In this document: positions 46,496 through 54,510 of the stretch, in pieces
Position numbering within the stretch: position 1 is the first letter of the stretch
Layout: each line of letters starts with the position of its first letter
Assembly (NCBI RefSeq): GCF_013285155.1
Contig: NZ_JABTEL010000002.1
Span: forward strand, 62,001-126,000
Length of the DNA stretch: 64,000 bases
Reading direction: 5' to 3'
From: Winogradskyella undariae
GTDB taxonomy: Bacteria; Bacteroidota; Bacteroidia; Flavobacteriales; Flavobacteriaceae
Made by a program: the position numbers and the translations under genes
Notes under the pieces: generated by a model
The model's database searches: none
Told to the model about the DNA's origin: nothing
The model's input: the letters and a program-made list of their open reading frames with translations, nothing else

Positions 46496-47168
46496 TTTTA
46501 GGTTTTCTAGAATCGGTTTGAATGCTAATACCTACTTGGATTCTATTTAGATTTTTTTTCTTAGCATGACGTTTTAAATAACCCATTTGTAGTTGCGCAT
46601 GTTTTAAAATATTGAAACCTATACCAGCATAAAATCGGTTTTCATGAAATACTTGATCCTGAAAATTAACAAAAGGTTCTTCAGTAAGTCCTAAAAATAA
46701 GGTTTTACTTAAAGGATATTTTAAGCTTAAGCGATAACGAAATCGGTGTTGTAGTTCATTTCTATCTGTATACTTTAGAAAACGTTGTTCAAACCTTAAA
46801 CGATGCTGAATACTTAGATTGCCCAACTTATGTTTTTTGGAGTATTGCTCCATAATTCGATGTTCAATAGTATTAGGTATATTATCGCTACCTAAATAGC
46901 TATCTATATCTAAATAAGCAGCAGCAAGTGTTATGGTTTGGCTGTTTTTAATATGATAATTAGCATTGAGACTTAAAAAAGTAAGATTGTAATTTGATGT
47001 CGGTTCATAGAACCTTAATTCGGCATAGGGCATTAAACTAAAGTGTTCTGTAAATGTATGATTAACGCCAAGTGTATACCAAGCTCCTAAATAATCTTCA
47101 GATGTATTTTGAGCATTTAATACGGTACTTATAAAGAGTACTGAAAATAAGGCTAAGATTTTTTTCAT
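46479..47168 (-). CDS. DUF2490 domain-containing protein
   Basis: A 229-residue predicted outer-membrane beta-barrel protein with signal peptide MKKILALFSVLFISTVLNAQ. SEDYLGAWYTLGVNHTFTEH, YNLTFLSLNANYHIKNSQT, LSIQHRLRFEQRFL and RFYAGIGFNILKHAQLQMGY are amphipathic strands of the DUF2490 type. I place the start at 47168, because the in-frame extension to 47213 would run through the pckA terminator. It overlaps the convergent trans-sulfuration gene by 17 bases. The function is unknown. Confidence 0.85.
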   Translation of the reverse strand: MKKILALFSVLFISTVLNAQNTSEDYLGAWYTLGVNHTFTEHFSLMPYAELRFYEPTSNYNLTFLSLNANYHIKNSQTITLAAAYLDIDSYLGSDNIPNTIEHRIMEQYSKKHKLGNLSIQHRLRFEQRFLKYTDRNELQHRFRYRLSLKYPLSKTLFLGLTEEPFVNFQDQVFHENRFYAGIGFNILKHAQLQMGYLKRHAKKKNLNRIQVGISIQTDSRKPKTTLKP

Positions 47169-47181
47169 AATATTTAAAACA

Positions 47182-47212
47182 AAAAAAAGAGCCCTATTTA
47201 GGGCTCTTTTCA
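47182..47212 (-). terminator. terminator after pckA
   Basis: Perfect arms AAAAGAGCCCTA and TAGGGCTCTTTT around a short AT loop, with a T-run on the minus strand. It lies 14 bases after the pckA stop. Confidence 0.87.
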
Positions 47213-47225
47213 ATTATATTAATGA

Positions 47226-48836
47226 TTAAACGTGATCGTTTAAGTGGTGGTGTTCATCTATTAATGGACCTCCTTCTATAATTGCTTCAGAAGCTTCACT
47301 AGCAAATTTCTCGAAGTTTAAGTGGAAAGAATGTGCTAATTGAATTGACTTACTGATATAATCTCCTTTTTCTTTCCAAGTGTTCATTGGATCTAAAATT
47401 TCATTAGGAACATTAGGACAAGATTTTGGCATAAATAAACCAAATATTGGGTGTTGGCTAAATTCAGCATTATCTAATTCTCCATCTAAGATTGCTGTAA
47501 TCATAGCTCTCGTGTATTTTAATTTAATACGAGATCCTACTCCGTAAGGTCCTGCGCTCCATCCTGTGTTAATCAACCAAACATTAACGCCAGCGTCTTG
47601 CATTTTTTTACTTAGCATTTCAGCATATTTTGTTGGGTGTAATGGCATAAATGGTTCACCAAAACAAGCAGAGAATGATGGTACTGGTTCTGTAATACCT
47701 GCTTCTGTACCTGCAACTTTTGCTGTATAACCAGAAATAAAGTGGTAAGCAGCTTGGCCTGGTGTTAACTTAGATACTGGAGGTAATACACCAAATGCAT
47801 CTGCTGTTAAGAAAAATATGTTTTTAGGGTTTCCTGCGTAAGAAGGAACTTGAATATTATCAATATTATAGATTGGGTAACTTACACGTGTATTTTGTGT
47901 AATAGTACTGTCCATATAATCTACTTCACCGTTTTCTTTAAAAACTACGTTTTCTAAGATTGCACCTGGCTTAACAGCTCTAAAAATGTCTGGTTCTTTT
48001 TCTTCAGATAAGTCAATAACTTTTGCGTAACATCCACCTTCAAAATTAAAGATATTATTGTCAGCTGTCCATCCATGCTCATCATCACCAATTAACTTAC
48101 GAGTTGGATCTGCAGATAATGTTGTTTTACCTGTACCAGATAATCCAAAGAAAATTGCAGTATCACCAGCTTCACCAACATTTGCAGAACAGTGCATTGG
48201 TAAAACATTTTTCTCAACAGGTAATACAAAGTTAAGAGAAGAGAATATACCTTTTTTGATTTCACCTGTATAAGCAGATCCACCAATTAAAGCTACTTTT
48301 TTAGAGAAGTTAAGAATAGAGAAGTTACCTTGACGTAAACCAACAGCTTTAGGATCTGGAGCTTCATAACCTGGAGCACAAAGTACTAACCAATCTTCTT
48401 TAAAGTTTTCTAATTCAGACTCATCTGATCTTAAAAACATGTTATAAGTAAACATGTTAGACCAAGGTAATTCTGTTACAGTTCTAACGTTTGTTTTATA
48501 TTCTGGGTCAGCACATACATAAGCATCTCTTACGTAGATTTCTTTACCACTTAAGTATTTTGTTATTTCAGTTTGTAAAAGTTCAAAATTTTCTGTAGAG
48601 ATAGCTTTATTTGTTTTCCCCCACCAAACACGATCAGCAGTATAATTGTCTTTAACAATAAAACGATCTTGAGGAGAACGTCCTGTATATTTTCCTGTGT
48701 TTACAGCAAGTGTTCCATTAGCAGTTTCCTTACCCATACCTTTTTCAACTGTGATACGTTGTAATTCTTCAGGTGATAAATTCCAATGTGCATTGGTGTC
48801 TTTTAGTCCGTACTTTGTGAGATCTCTTGTTTTCAT
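47226..48836 (-). CDS. pckA: phosphoenolpyruvate carboxykinase (ATP)
   Basis: A 536-residue enzyme converting oxaloacetate and ATP to phosphoenolpyruvate, the first step of gluconeogenesis. The N-terminal NTGKYTGRSPQDRFIVKD, the kinase-1a P-loop GLSGTGKTTLSADPTRKLIG, the metal-binding DDEHGW, and FEGGCYAKVIDLSEEKEPDI are specific to ATP-dependent PEPCK. The length is normal. It is a single-gene unit; a promoter-like TATCTTTA lies 61 bases upstream (48904-48897). Confidence 0.97.
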   Translation of the reverse strand: MKTRDLTKYGLKDTNAHWNLSPEELQRITVEKGMGKETANGTLAVNTGKYTGRSPQDRFIVKDNYTADRVWWGKTNKAISTENFELLQTEITKYLSGKEIYVRDAYVCADPEYKTNVRTVTELPWSNMFTYNMFLRSDESELENFKEDWLVLCAPGYEAPDPKAVGLRQGNFSILNFSKKVALIGGSAYTGEIKKGIFSSLNFVLPVEKNVLPMHCSANVGEAGDTAIFFGLSGTGKTTLSADPTRKLIGDDEHGWTADNNIFNFEGGCYAKVIDLSEEKEPDIFRAVKPGAILENVVFKENGEVDYMDSTITQNTRVSYPIYNIDNIQVPSYAGNPKNIFFLTADAFGVLPPVSKLTPGQAAYHFISGYTAKVAGTEAGITEPVPSFSACFGEPFMPLHPTKYAEMLSKKMQDAGVNVWLINTGWSAGPYGVGSRIKLKYTRAMITAILDGELDNAEFSQHPIFGLFMPKSCPNVPNEILDPMNTWKEKGDYISKSIQLAHSFHLNFEKFASEASEAIIEGGPLIDEHHHLNDHV

Positions 48837-49059
48837 GTTTGATTTATTTTATAAAGTTTCTATAATTTAATTGTTTTCTTACTTTTAATTATAGTGTAAA
48901 GATATAGGCATTATCAAGTATTATTTATGACGAAAGTCATACTTTGAATCTATTATGAATTTTTAAGTTTTCATTACACTTTTTTGAAAAAATCACAAAT
49001 TTATACAGACGATAACGTTTGCGAAATAAAAAGAAATGTAATATCTACCTTATTTTTAA

Positions 49060-49067
49060 TATTTTTG
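49060..49067 (+). promoter_or_regulatory. -7 element of bshB1
   Basis: TATTTTTG is an exact TAnnTTTG 23 bases before the ATG. Confidence 0.5.
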
Positions 49068-49090
49068 ACAATTAGAAAACTTATTTTTTT

Positions 49091-49810
49091 ATGAAATTAG
49101 ACATATTAGCCATTGGAGCACACCCTGATGATGTAGAATTAGGTTGTGGAGGAACACTCGCAAAAGAAGTTTCAAAGGGTAAAAAAGTTGGTATTATAGA
49201 TCTCACAAGAGGAGAGTTAGGAACTAGAGGTACAGCAGAAACACGAGATGAAGAGGCTTTTAATGCCGCTAAGATCTTAGGAGTGCACTCTAGGATAAAT
49301 ATGAGATTTGCTGACGGATTCTTTTTGAATGATAAAGAACATCAGCTAGAGCTTATTAAAATGATTCGTTATTATAAACCCGAAATTATAATATGCAATG
49401 CTATTAATGATAGGCATATTGATCATCCTAAAGGAAGTCAGCTTGTAAGTGATGCTTGTTTTTTAAGTGGACTGAAGAAGATAGAGACTTATAATGATGA
49501 AAATGAAGTTCAAGATCCTTGGAGGCCTAAAACAGTTTATCATTATATACAATGGAAAGATATTGAACCAGATGTTGTTGTAGATGTTACAGGATTTATA
49601 GATAAAAAGGTAGATTCTGCACTAGCTTATAAAACACAATTTTTTGATCCAAATAGTAAAGAGCCTGAAACTCCGATATCTAGCAGAAACTTTACAGATA
49701 GTATAGATTATAGAGCAAGAAATTTAGGACGTTTAATTGGAGTAGAACATGCTGAGGGTTATACAGTTGAGCGTTATGTTGCTGTGGAATCTCTATTTAA
49801 TTTAAAATAA
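49091..49810 (+). CDS. bshB1: bacillithiol biosynthesis deacetylase BshB1
   Basis: A 239-residue zinc-dependent LmbE-like N-deacetylase that removes acetyl from GlcNAc-malate in bacillithiol synthesis. Zinc ligands are visible in AIGAHPDDVELGCGGTLA (His 11, Asp 14) and DRHIDHPKGSQL. LTRGELGTRGTAETRDEEA and the C-terminal GVEHAEGYTVERYVAVESLF are specific to the BshB1 group. It is a single gene between pckA (divergent) and tRNA-His. Confidence 0.95.
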   Translation: MKLDILAIGAHPDDVELGCGGTLAKEVSKGKKVGIIDLTRGELGTRGTAETRDEEAFNAAKILGVHSRINMRFADGFFLNDKEHQLELIKMIRYYKPEIIICNAINDRHIDHPKGSQLVSDACFLSGLKKIETYNDENEVQDPWRPKTVYHYIQWKDIEPDVVVDVTGFIDKKVDSALAYKTQFFDPNSKEPETPISSRNFTDSIDYRARNLGRLIGVEHAEGYTVERYVAVESLFNLK

Positions 49811-49845
49811 AGTAAAAAACTATTTGCAGATAATAACAAAACTAT

Positions 49846-49853
49846 TATCTTTG
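49846..49853 (+). promoter_or_regulatory. promoter of tRNA-His
   Basis: TATCTTTG is an exact -7 element. TTTG at 49823-49826 lies 19 bases upstream, the usual -33 spacing, so this is a complete Bacteroidota promoter. Confidence 0.7.
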
Positions 49854-49870
49854 CAATCCAATTTAAAATG

Positions 49871-49944
49871 GTGGTTGTAGCTCAGCTGGTTAGAGCGTCG
49901 GTTTGTGGTACCGAAAGTCGCCGGTTCGAACCCGGTCTTCCACC
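49871..49944 (+). tRNA. tRNA-His (anticodon GTG)
   Basis: A 74-base cloverleaf with an encoded G at -1 (49870) facing discriminator C (49944), the tRNA-His identity pair. The D stem is GCTC/GAGC, the anticodon stem TCGGT/ACCGA with loop TTGTGGT (GTG at 49905-49907), and the T arm GCCGG-TTCGAAC-CCGGT. The acceptor GTGGTTG/CTTCCAC has two adjacent T-T mismatches (5-68 and 6-67). No CCA is encoded. Confidence 0.93.
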
Positions 49945-49952
49945 CAAATTAC

Positions 49953-49982
49953 AAAGCTTCTCTGAAAAGAGAAGCTTTTTTT
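49953..49982 (+). terminator. terminator after tRNA-His
   Basis: Eleven-base perfect arms AAAGCTTCTCT (49953-49963) and AGAGAAGCTTT (49968-49978), a four-base loop, then TTTT. Confidence 0.88.
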
Positions 49983-50412
49983 GTGGAATAAACTTTTATT
50001 GTAAATGATTTGGTGTGAAAGTTGTACTTAAGTAAAAATTTCAGTTCATCTAAAAATAAAAAGTATTTCTTATAAACTGTATAAGTTTTATTGTATTTAT
50101 TCTTACACTTAATTTCGTCATTAATTCATGTTTTTAGTTAAATGTTTTCTATCTGAAGAGTATGTTTTATATGTTATTTTAATAAAAAATAAAAATTTAG
50201 CTCAGTTTGTATCTTAGGTAGGATATAAATGTGTTTTGTTTTTAATGTATTAATTTATAGTATTTTGAGGTTGTTTTATTGTTTCGAATTTCCGTAAATA
50301 CCAAATATAGAATCTTTTTTAGCGCACGTTCTTATTATATATTAGAGCTCAGAAGAGTTGTATTCCCATAGAATATAATTAATACTAACTAATTATTTAA
50401 ATCCTGAAACGA
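49983..50412. other. duplicated upstream region, copy 1
   Basis: This 430-base gap has no open frame. From about 50130 it resembles the region upstream of the intact gene at 51174 (for instance AATTTAGCTCAGTTTGT at 50194 against GATTTAGCTTAGTTTGT at 50963). It includes a degraded form (ATTTCCGTAAATA) of the ATTTCGGGAAATA element. Confidence 0.6.
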
Positions 50413-50832
50413 ATGAAAAAAATTACATTTTATTTTCTGATGCTTTTAAGCATTACTGCTTACGCTCAAATTGAAGTCCTCGAAGATTTTGAAGATGTAG
50501 CAAATAATCAAATACCTGAAAATTGGACAGATACTAATTTTGCAGTTACAACGAACTTTGCTTGTGATGGTTCTAAAAAAGCTATTTATACTGGTTTTAC
50601 AGTAGCAGGTCAAGAAACTTTAACAACTCCAAATTATACTGCTATTTCAAACGGCACTGACCTTAATGTAAGTTTTTCTTATAATATTTTTGAACAAGTT
50701 AGCTAGTTTCCGCCAGCGAGTTATGTAGCACCAGCTGCAGGTTGGGGGTCTTTAGTATTAGAATATAGTACTGATAATGGAGTTTCATGGATTAATAATA
50801 GACGCTCTGAGTTTTTGATTGTGAAGGACTAA
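50413..50832 (+). pseudogene. decayed duplicate of the 51174 T9SS surface protein gene
   Basis: The frame starts MKKITFYFLMLLSITAYAQI, nearly the same signal peptide as the intact neighbour (MRKITLYFMMLLSITAFAQV). It continues through WTDTNFAVTTNFACDGSKKA. A TAG at 50704 interrupts it where the neighbour reads QATFWPP. Reading through the stop, FPPASYVAPAAGWGSLVLEY matches APAEGWGSVVLEYSLDGG of the neighbour. Similarity ends near WINN, and a second stop follows at 50830. It lacks over 800 residues, including the sorting domain. It may still be transcribed; a 97-residue secreted peptide is possible but unlikely to matter. Confidence 0.85.
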
Positions 50833-51173
50833 AAGTTATAAGTTATAGTATTGAATTATTTATAAAAAATTCATGTTTAATGTCATGATAAATTGATGCT
50901 GTCGTTAAAATTTTTTCTATCTAACTCTTGTGTATTTATCGAGTATTTCAATAAAATTTCAAGATTTAGCTTAGTTTGTGTCTAAAGTAATATAAAAACA
51001 TAATTTTTATTTAAGTAATTGTTTATTAGTTTTTTAGGTGTTGTTTTTGGCTTTAGTATTTCGGGAAATATTAAAAACAACCACTTTATATAATGTATTT
51101 CTATTCCTATATTGGTCTTTTCAAATATTAGCCAAAACACAAAACTCAGACTATTAACTAAAATCCAAAACCA
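50833..51173. other. duplicated upstream region, copy 2
   Basis: This 341-base gap has no open frame. It holds the promoter region of the T9SS type A protein gene and the element ATTTCGGGAAATA (core at 51059-51068), also found upstream of the giant gene at 57434. Confidence 0.6.
51059..51068 (+). promoter_or_regulatory. shared surface-gene upstream element, copy A
   Basis: TTTCGGGAAA in the context TTTTTGGCTTTAG-TA, 105 bases before the start codon. The same core and flank recur at 57344-57353. The function is unknown. Confidence 0.4.
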
Positions 51174-54100
51174 ATGAGAAAAATTACTTTGTACTTTATG
51201 ATGCTCTTAAGCATTACAGCATTCGCTCAAGTAGAGATTGTTGAAAATTTTAATAATGTTCCAGATTTTGAGCTTCCGACAGATTGGACTCAAACAGGCG
51301 ACTTTTTAGCGACACCTGGTTTTGTATGTGATGGGTCTGGTAAGGCATTAGTTACAGGTTTCGAATTTGCAGGATCAGCAACTGTTACAACTCAAAACTA
51401 CACTACAATAACTAATGATACTGATCTTACTGTTAGTTTCTCAGTAAATATTCTTGAACAAGCTACATTTTGGCCGCCTATTACATTTAGTGCTCCAGCA
51501 GAAGGTTGGGGAAGTGTTGTTCTTGAGTACTCGTTAGATGGAGGTGTCAACTGGATTACAGCATATACTATAGATGATTCAAATTATACCTTTAACGATG
51601 TTGATAATTGTTATTCAATACCAGTGACTAATTTAGGTGCACTTACAGCGGGTAGTGACTTTCAAGCGCGATTTGTTGCAACTGCAACAACAATTGCAAC
51701 GGCTAAATTATTTGTTGTAATAGATAATATTTCAATGACGCAAATAGCAACTGAAGTGCCAAATTGCGATACAGTATTATTAAATCCTGTAAATGGATCT
51801 GCAAGTGCTGATTTAAATACCGTTTTAACTTGGGAAGCTGCAACAGGTTTACCAACAGGCTATGCGGTTTCTGTGGGTACGACTTCAGGGGGAACTGAAA
51901 TTGTGGATGCAGCTACTACAGCAACTACAAGTTATTCATTAGATGGCTTAGGTTTGGTTTATGAGACAGAATATTTTGTAAATATTGTACCATTTAATGG
52001 TATTGGTAGTGCAACAGGTTGTACAGAAGAAAGTTTTACGACACGTTTAACACCAATACCAGGAGCAACATGTTCTAGCCCAATAGATATAGCTACACTA
52101 CCATATATTGTTGCTAATGACGATACTGCTAACTACGAAAATAATATTAATGTAGGACCTTGTGGTGGTTATCCAGAAGCGTTTATGACAGGTAATGATG
52201 TATTCTATCAAATTTCACCTGATGAAGATATGTCAATAGACATTAGTCTTGCCAATGTATCTGAATATGCAGCAGCTATTCACGTTATGGAAGGGTGTCC
52301 TGATACGTCATCAAATTGTGTCGCAACGTTAGGAGATAATTATGCATCTGCACCACCTTATACAATGGAACTTACAGATGTTGTTTTATTGGCTGGTCAT
52401 TCTTATTTTATTGTATTGAGTCGTGCAAGTTATGACGGTACATTTTCTTATTCTATGATTGTTACTCAGAATGAGTGTATTAATCCTGAATTTACGGTTA
52501 CTCCAGTTGCTGAATGTGATTCAGGTGAGTTTTCTGTAGATGTTGATATTAGCTATTTAGGTGATGCATTAGACTTAACTTTAGCGGATAATTTTGGTTA
52601 TTCAAACGATGCTATTACTTCAACTGGAATTGTAAATGTTGGGCCTTATCCGACTGGAACTACTGTTGAATTTACATTGACTAATAATGGTTTTACTGAA
52701 TGTTCTTATTCAGATTCAATTTACTTTTATTGTCCACCAGCAAATGATGATTGTGTAAATAGTACTGTTTTAACAATTAATACAGATGGTACTTGTGCGA
52801 TTGTTACTAGCGCAACTAATGCAGGAGCTTCAGAATCAACTAACAATCCAATAAATTGTGATTTTACAAACAGTAATGATGTGTGGTTTAGCTTTGAAGC
52901 TACCAAAGAAACGATCATATTAGAATATTCTAATATTGTTGCAGTAATTGGAGATGGGGGAATAATACAAGCTACCGAATTACTAGAAGGAACTTGTGGT
53001 TCATTTACAAGTTTGGCTTGTGTAACATCCTTTAGCAACTACATTACATTAAATAATTTAACTGTAGGTAACACGTATTATATCAGAAATAGCTCTGCTA
53101 ATAGTGGTGAATATGCTCAAAATTTTGACATCTGTTTAAAAGAACCACCTGCAGCGCCAGCTAATGATGAGTGTGCTAATGCTACAGTATTAAATGTGTC
53201 TACAGATGAAAGTTGTGATAACCAGATTACTGGAACTACAGTAGGAGCAACAATTTCGGATGATAATAGCTGCAACGCTGACTTTACAGCTTTTTATAAA
53301 GATGTATGGTATGTATTTACAGCACCTGAAACTGGTTTATACAAGCTTTCTTTTGAAAGAACGCAGTTAGATCCAAGTTCATATTTCTCTGTTTATTCAG
53401 GAACTTGTGGAGCTTTAGTTGAAGAAAGTACAAATTGTTACAATTCTGATCCTTATGTGCTTTCAGCAACTAGTGGTGAAAGCTATTATGTAATGGTAAG
53501 ATCTGGAGATGATGGACCTGGTATTGATTTCGATTTATGTATATTTAAATTACCACCTCCTGTTGAAAATGATAGCTGTGCTACACCAACAGTTTTATCT
53601 GAGTCTACTGATGCTAATGGAGATAACATGATATCTGGTGATTTTGCAAACTCCTACCCATCATCTGAGTCTTGTGCGTCATCAGCGAAAACTATTTGGT
53701 ATAGCTTTACAGCAACCCAAACTGGTACGTATCACTTTAACCTTACAAATACTGTGGGTTATCCTAATTACACAATATTTAATACTGATGATTGTTCATT
53801 AACAGCTAATAATTATGTTGCTGAAACATATTGTTATAATTCAGGTGAACGTACGGTAGAATTAGTTGGAGGAAACACGTATTTAATATCAATTTTTAGT
53901 TTTGATAATAATACTATTGAATCTTTTGATTTGTTAGTCTATCCAGATGCTACATTAAATTTAGATTCAAATACTTTAGACACATTTAAATACTATCCAA
54001 ACCCTATAGTAAATACATTAACGATTGAAGCGACAAGCGCAATCTCAAATGTTAGTGTGCACAACATTGTTGGTCAAAAAGTTCAGATGGCTACTCCTAA

Positions 54101-54206
54101 TAGCTTAGAAACAACAATTAATATGGAGGATTTAATTAGTGGTGTGTACTTTGTTACAATTACTACTAATGGTTCTCAGAATACGATTAAAGTTGTTAAA
54201 AAATAA
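51174..54206 (+). CDS. T9SS type A sorting domain surface protein
   Basis: A 1010-residue secreted protein. Residues 1-18 are a signal peptide (MLLSITAFAQ). Residues about 19-175 form a choice-of-anchor J-like sandwich (FNNVPDFELPTDWTQTGDF, GWGSVVLEYSLDGGVNWITA). Residues about 180-290 are fibronectin III-like (TVLTWEAATGLPTGYAVSVG). Four related Cys-paired sandwich repeats follow, each with a [NS]D[ED]C or CSS opening and a DVW[FY]xF[TE]A strand. The last about 75 residues, starting TFKYYPNPIVNTLTIEATS, are the type A T9SS sorting domain (GVYFVTITTNGSQNTIKVVK). A pseudogene copy precedes it. The binding target is unknown. Confidence 0.93.
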   Translation: MRKITLYFMMLLSITAFAQVEIVENFNNVPDFELPTDWTQTGDFLATPGFVCDGSGKALVTGFEFAGSATVTTQNYTTITNDTDLTVSFSVNILEQATFWPPITFSAPAEGWGSVVLEYSLDGGVNWITAYTIDDSNYTFNDVDNCYSIPVTNLGALTAGSDFQARFVATATTIATAKLFVVIDNISMTQIATEVPNCDTVLLNPVNGSASADLNTVLTWEAATGLPTGYAVSVGTTSGGTEIVDAATTATTSYSLDGLGLVYETEYFVNIVPFNGIGSATGCTEESFTTRLTPIPGATCSSPIDIATLPYIVANDDTANYENNINVGPCGGYPEAFMTGNDVFYQISPDEDMSIDISLANVSEYAAAIHVMEGCPDTSSNCVATLGDNYASAPPYTMELTDVVLLAGHSYFIVLSRASYDGTFSYSMIVTQNECINPEFTVTPVAECDSGEFSVDVDISYLGDALDLTLADNFGYSNDAITSTGIVNVGPYPTGTTVEFTLTNNGFTECSYSDSIYFYCPPANDDCVNSTVLTINTDGTCAIVTSATNAGASESTNNPINCDFTNSNDVWFSFEATKETIILEYSNIVAVIGDGGIIQATELLEGTCGSFTSLACVTSFSNYITLNNLTVGNTYYIRNSSANSGEYAQNFDICLKEPPAAPANDECANATVLNVSTDESCDNQITGTTVGATISDDNSCNADFTAFYKDVWYVFTAPETGLYKLSFERTQLDPSSYFSVYSGTCGALVEESTNCYNSDPYVLSATSGESYYVMVRSGDDGPGIDFDLCIFKLPPPVENDSCATPTVLSESTDANGDNMISGDFANSYPSSESCASSAKTIWYSFTATQTGTYHFNLTNTVGYPNYTIFNTDDCSLTANNYVAETYCYNSGERTVELVGGNTYLISIFSFDNNTIESFDLLVYPDATLNLDSNTLDTFKYYPNPIVNTLTIEATSAISNVSVHNIVGQKVQMATPNSLETTINMEDLISGVYFVTITTNGSQNTIKVVKK

Positions 54207-54242
54207 ACTGTAATGACCTCAATTGATTAATAGCAAATCAAT

Positions 54243-54279
54243 AAACATGGGCTATATTAGATTATAGCTCATGTTTTGT
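54243..54279 (+). terminator. first hairpin after the T9SS type A gene
   Basis: The arms AAACATG-GCTATA and TATAGC-CATGTTT pair with one mismatch and are followed by TGTTTT. Confidence 0.65.
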
Positions 54280-54291
54280 TTTAAAAAAAAT

Positions 54292-54317
54292 AAGCAGCCC
54301 ATGTGGCTGCTTTTTTT
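54292..54317 (+). terminator. second hairpin after the T9SS type A gene
   Basis: AAGCAGCC and GGCTGCTT around CATGT, followed by a T-run. Together with the preceding hairpin it forms a double terminator. Confidence 0.82.
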
Positions 54318-54377
54318 ATACATTTTATGCAAGTGTTTTTGTTAGAAATAAAAATCTATATTTATATTGTTACGTTG

Positions 54378-54409
54378 TATAGGTATTGTTTAATACTTTT
54401 ATACCTATA
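54378..54409. promoter_or_regulatory. inverted repeat upstream of the TPR-AraC gene
   Basis: Nine-base perfect arms TATAGGTAT (54378-54386) and ATACCTATA (54401-54409), 14 bases apart, about 100 bases before the regulator start. It could be a binding site for the regulator itself. Confidence 0.35.
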
Positions 54410-54510
54410 TTTTGATGCTATTTAGTAATTCTATCTAAAAAGAAAGTCTATTTGCGCTGTATTTTTAAATAGTATAACGTCGAAAACAATATTTGCATTG
54501 TAGTTGTAAT

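Noticed and set aside
47169..47213. 15-codon N-terminal extension of the DUF2490 protein
   Set aside because: It would be encoded by the pckA terminator hairpin; the signal peptide begins at the later ATG.
51040..51075. TTTTTGGCT...TTTCGGG as a sigma-54 promoter
   Set aside because: No GC dinucleotide lies ten bases after GG, so the obligatory spacing fails.
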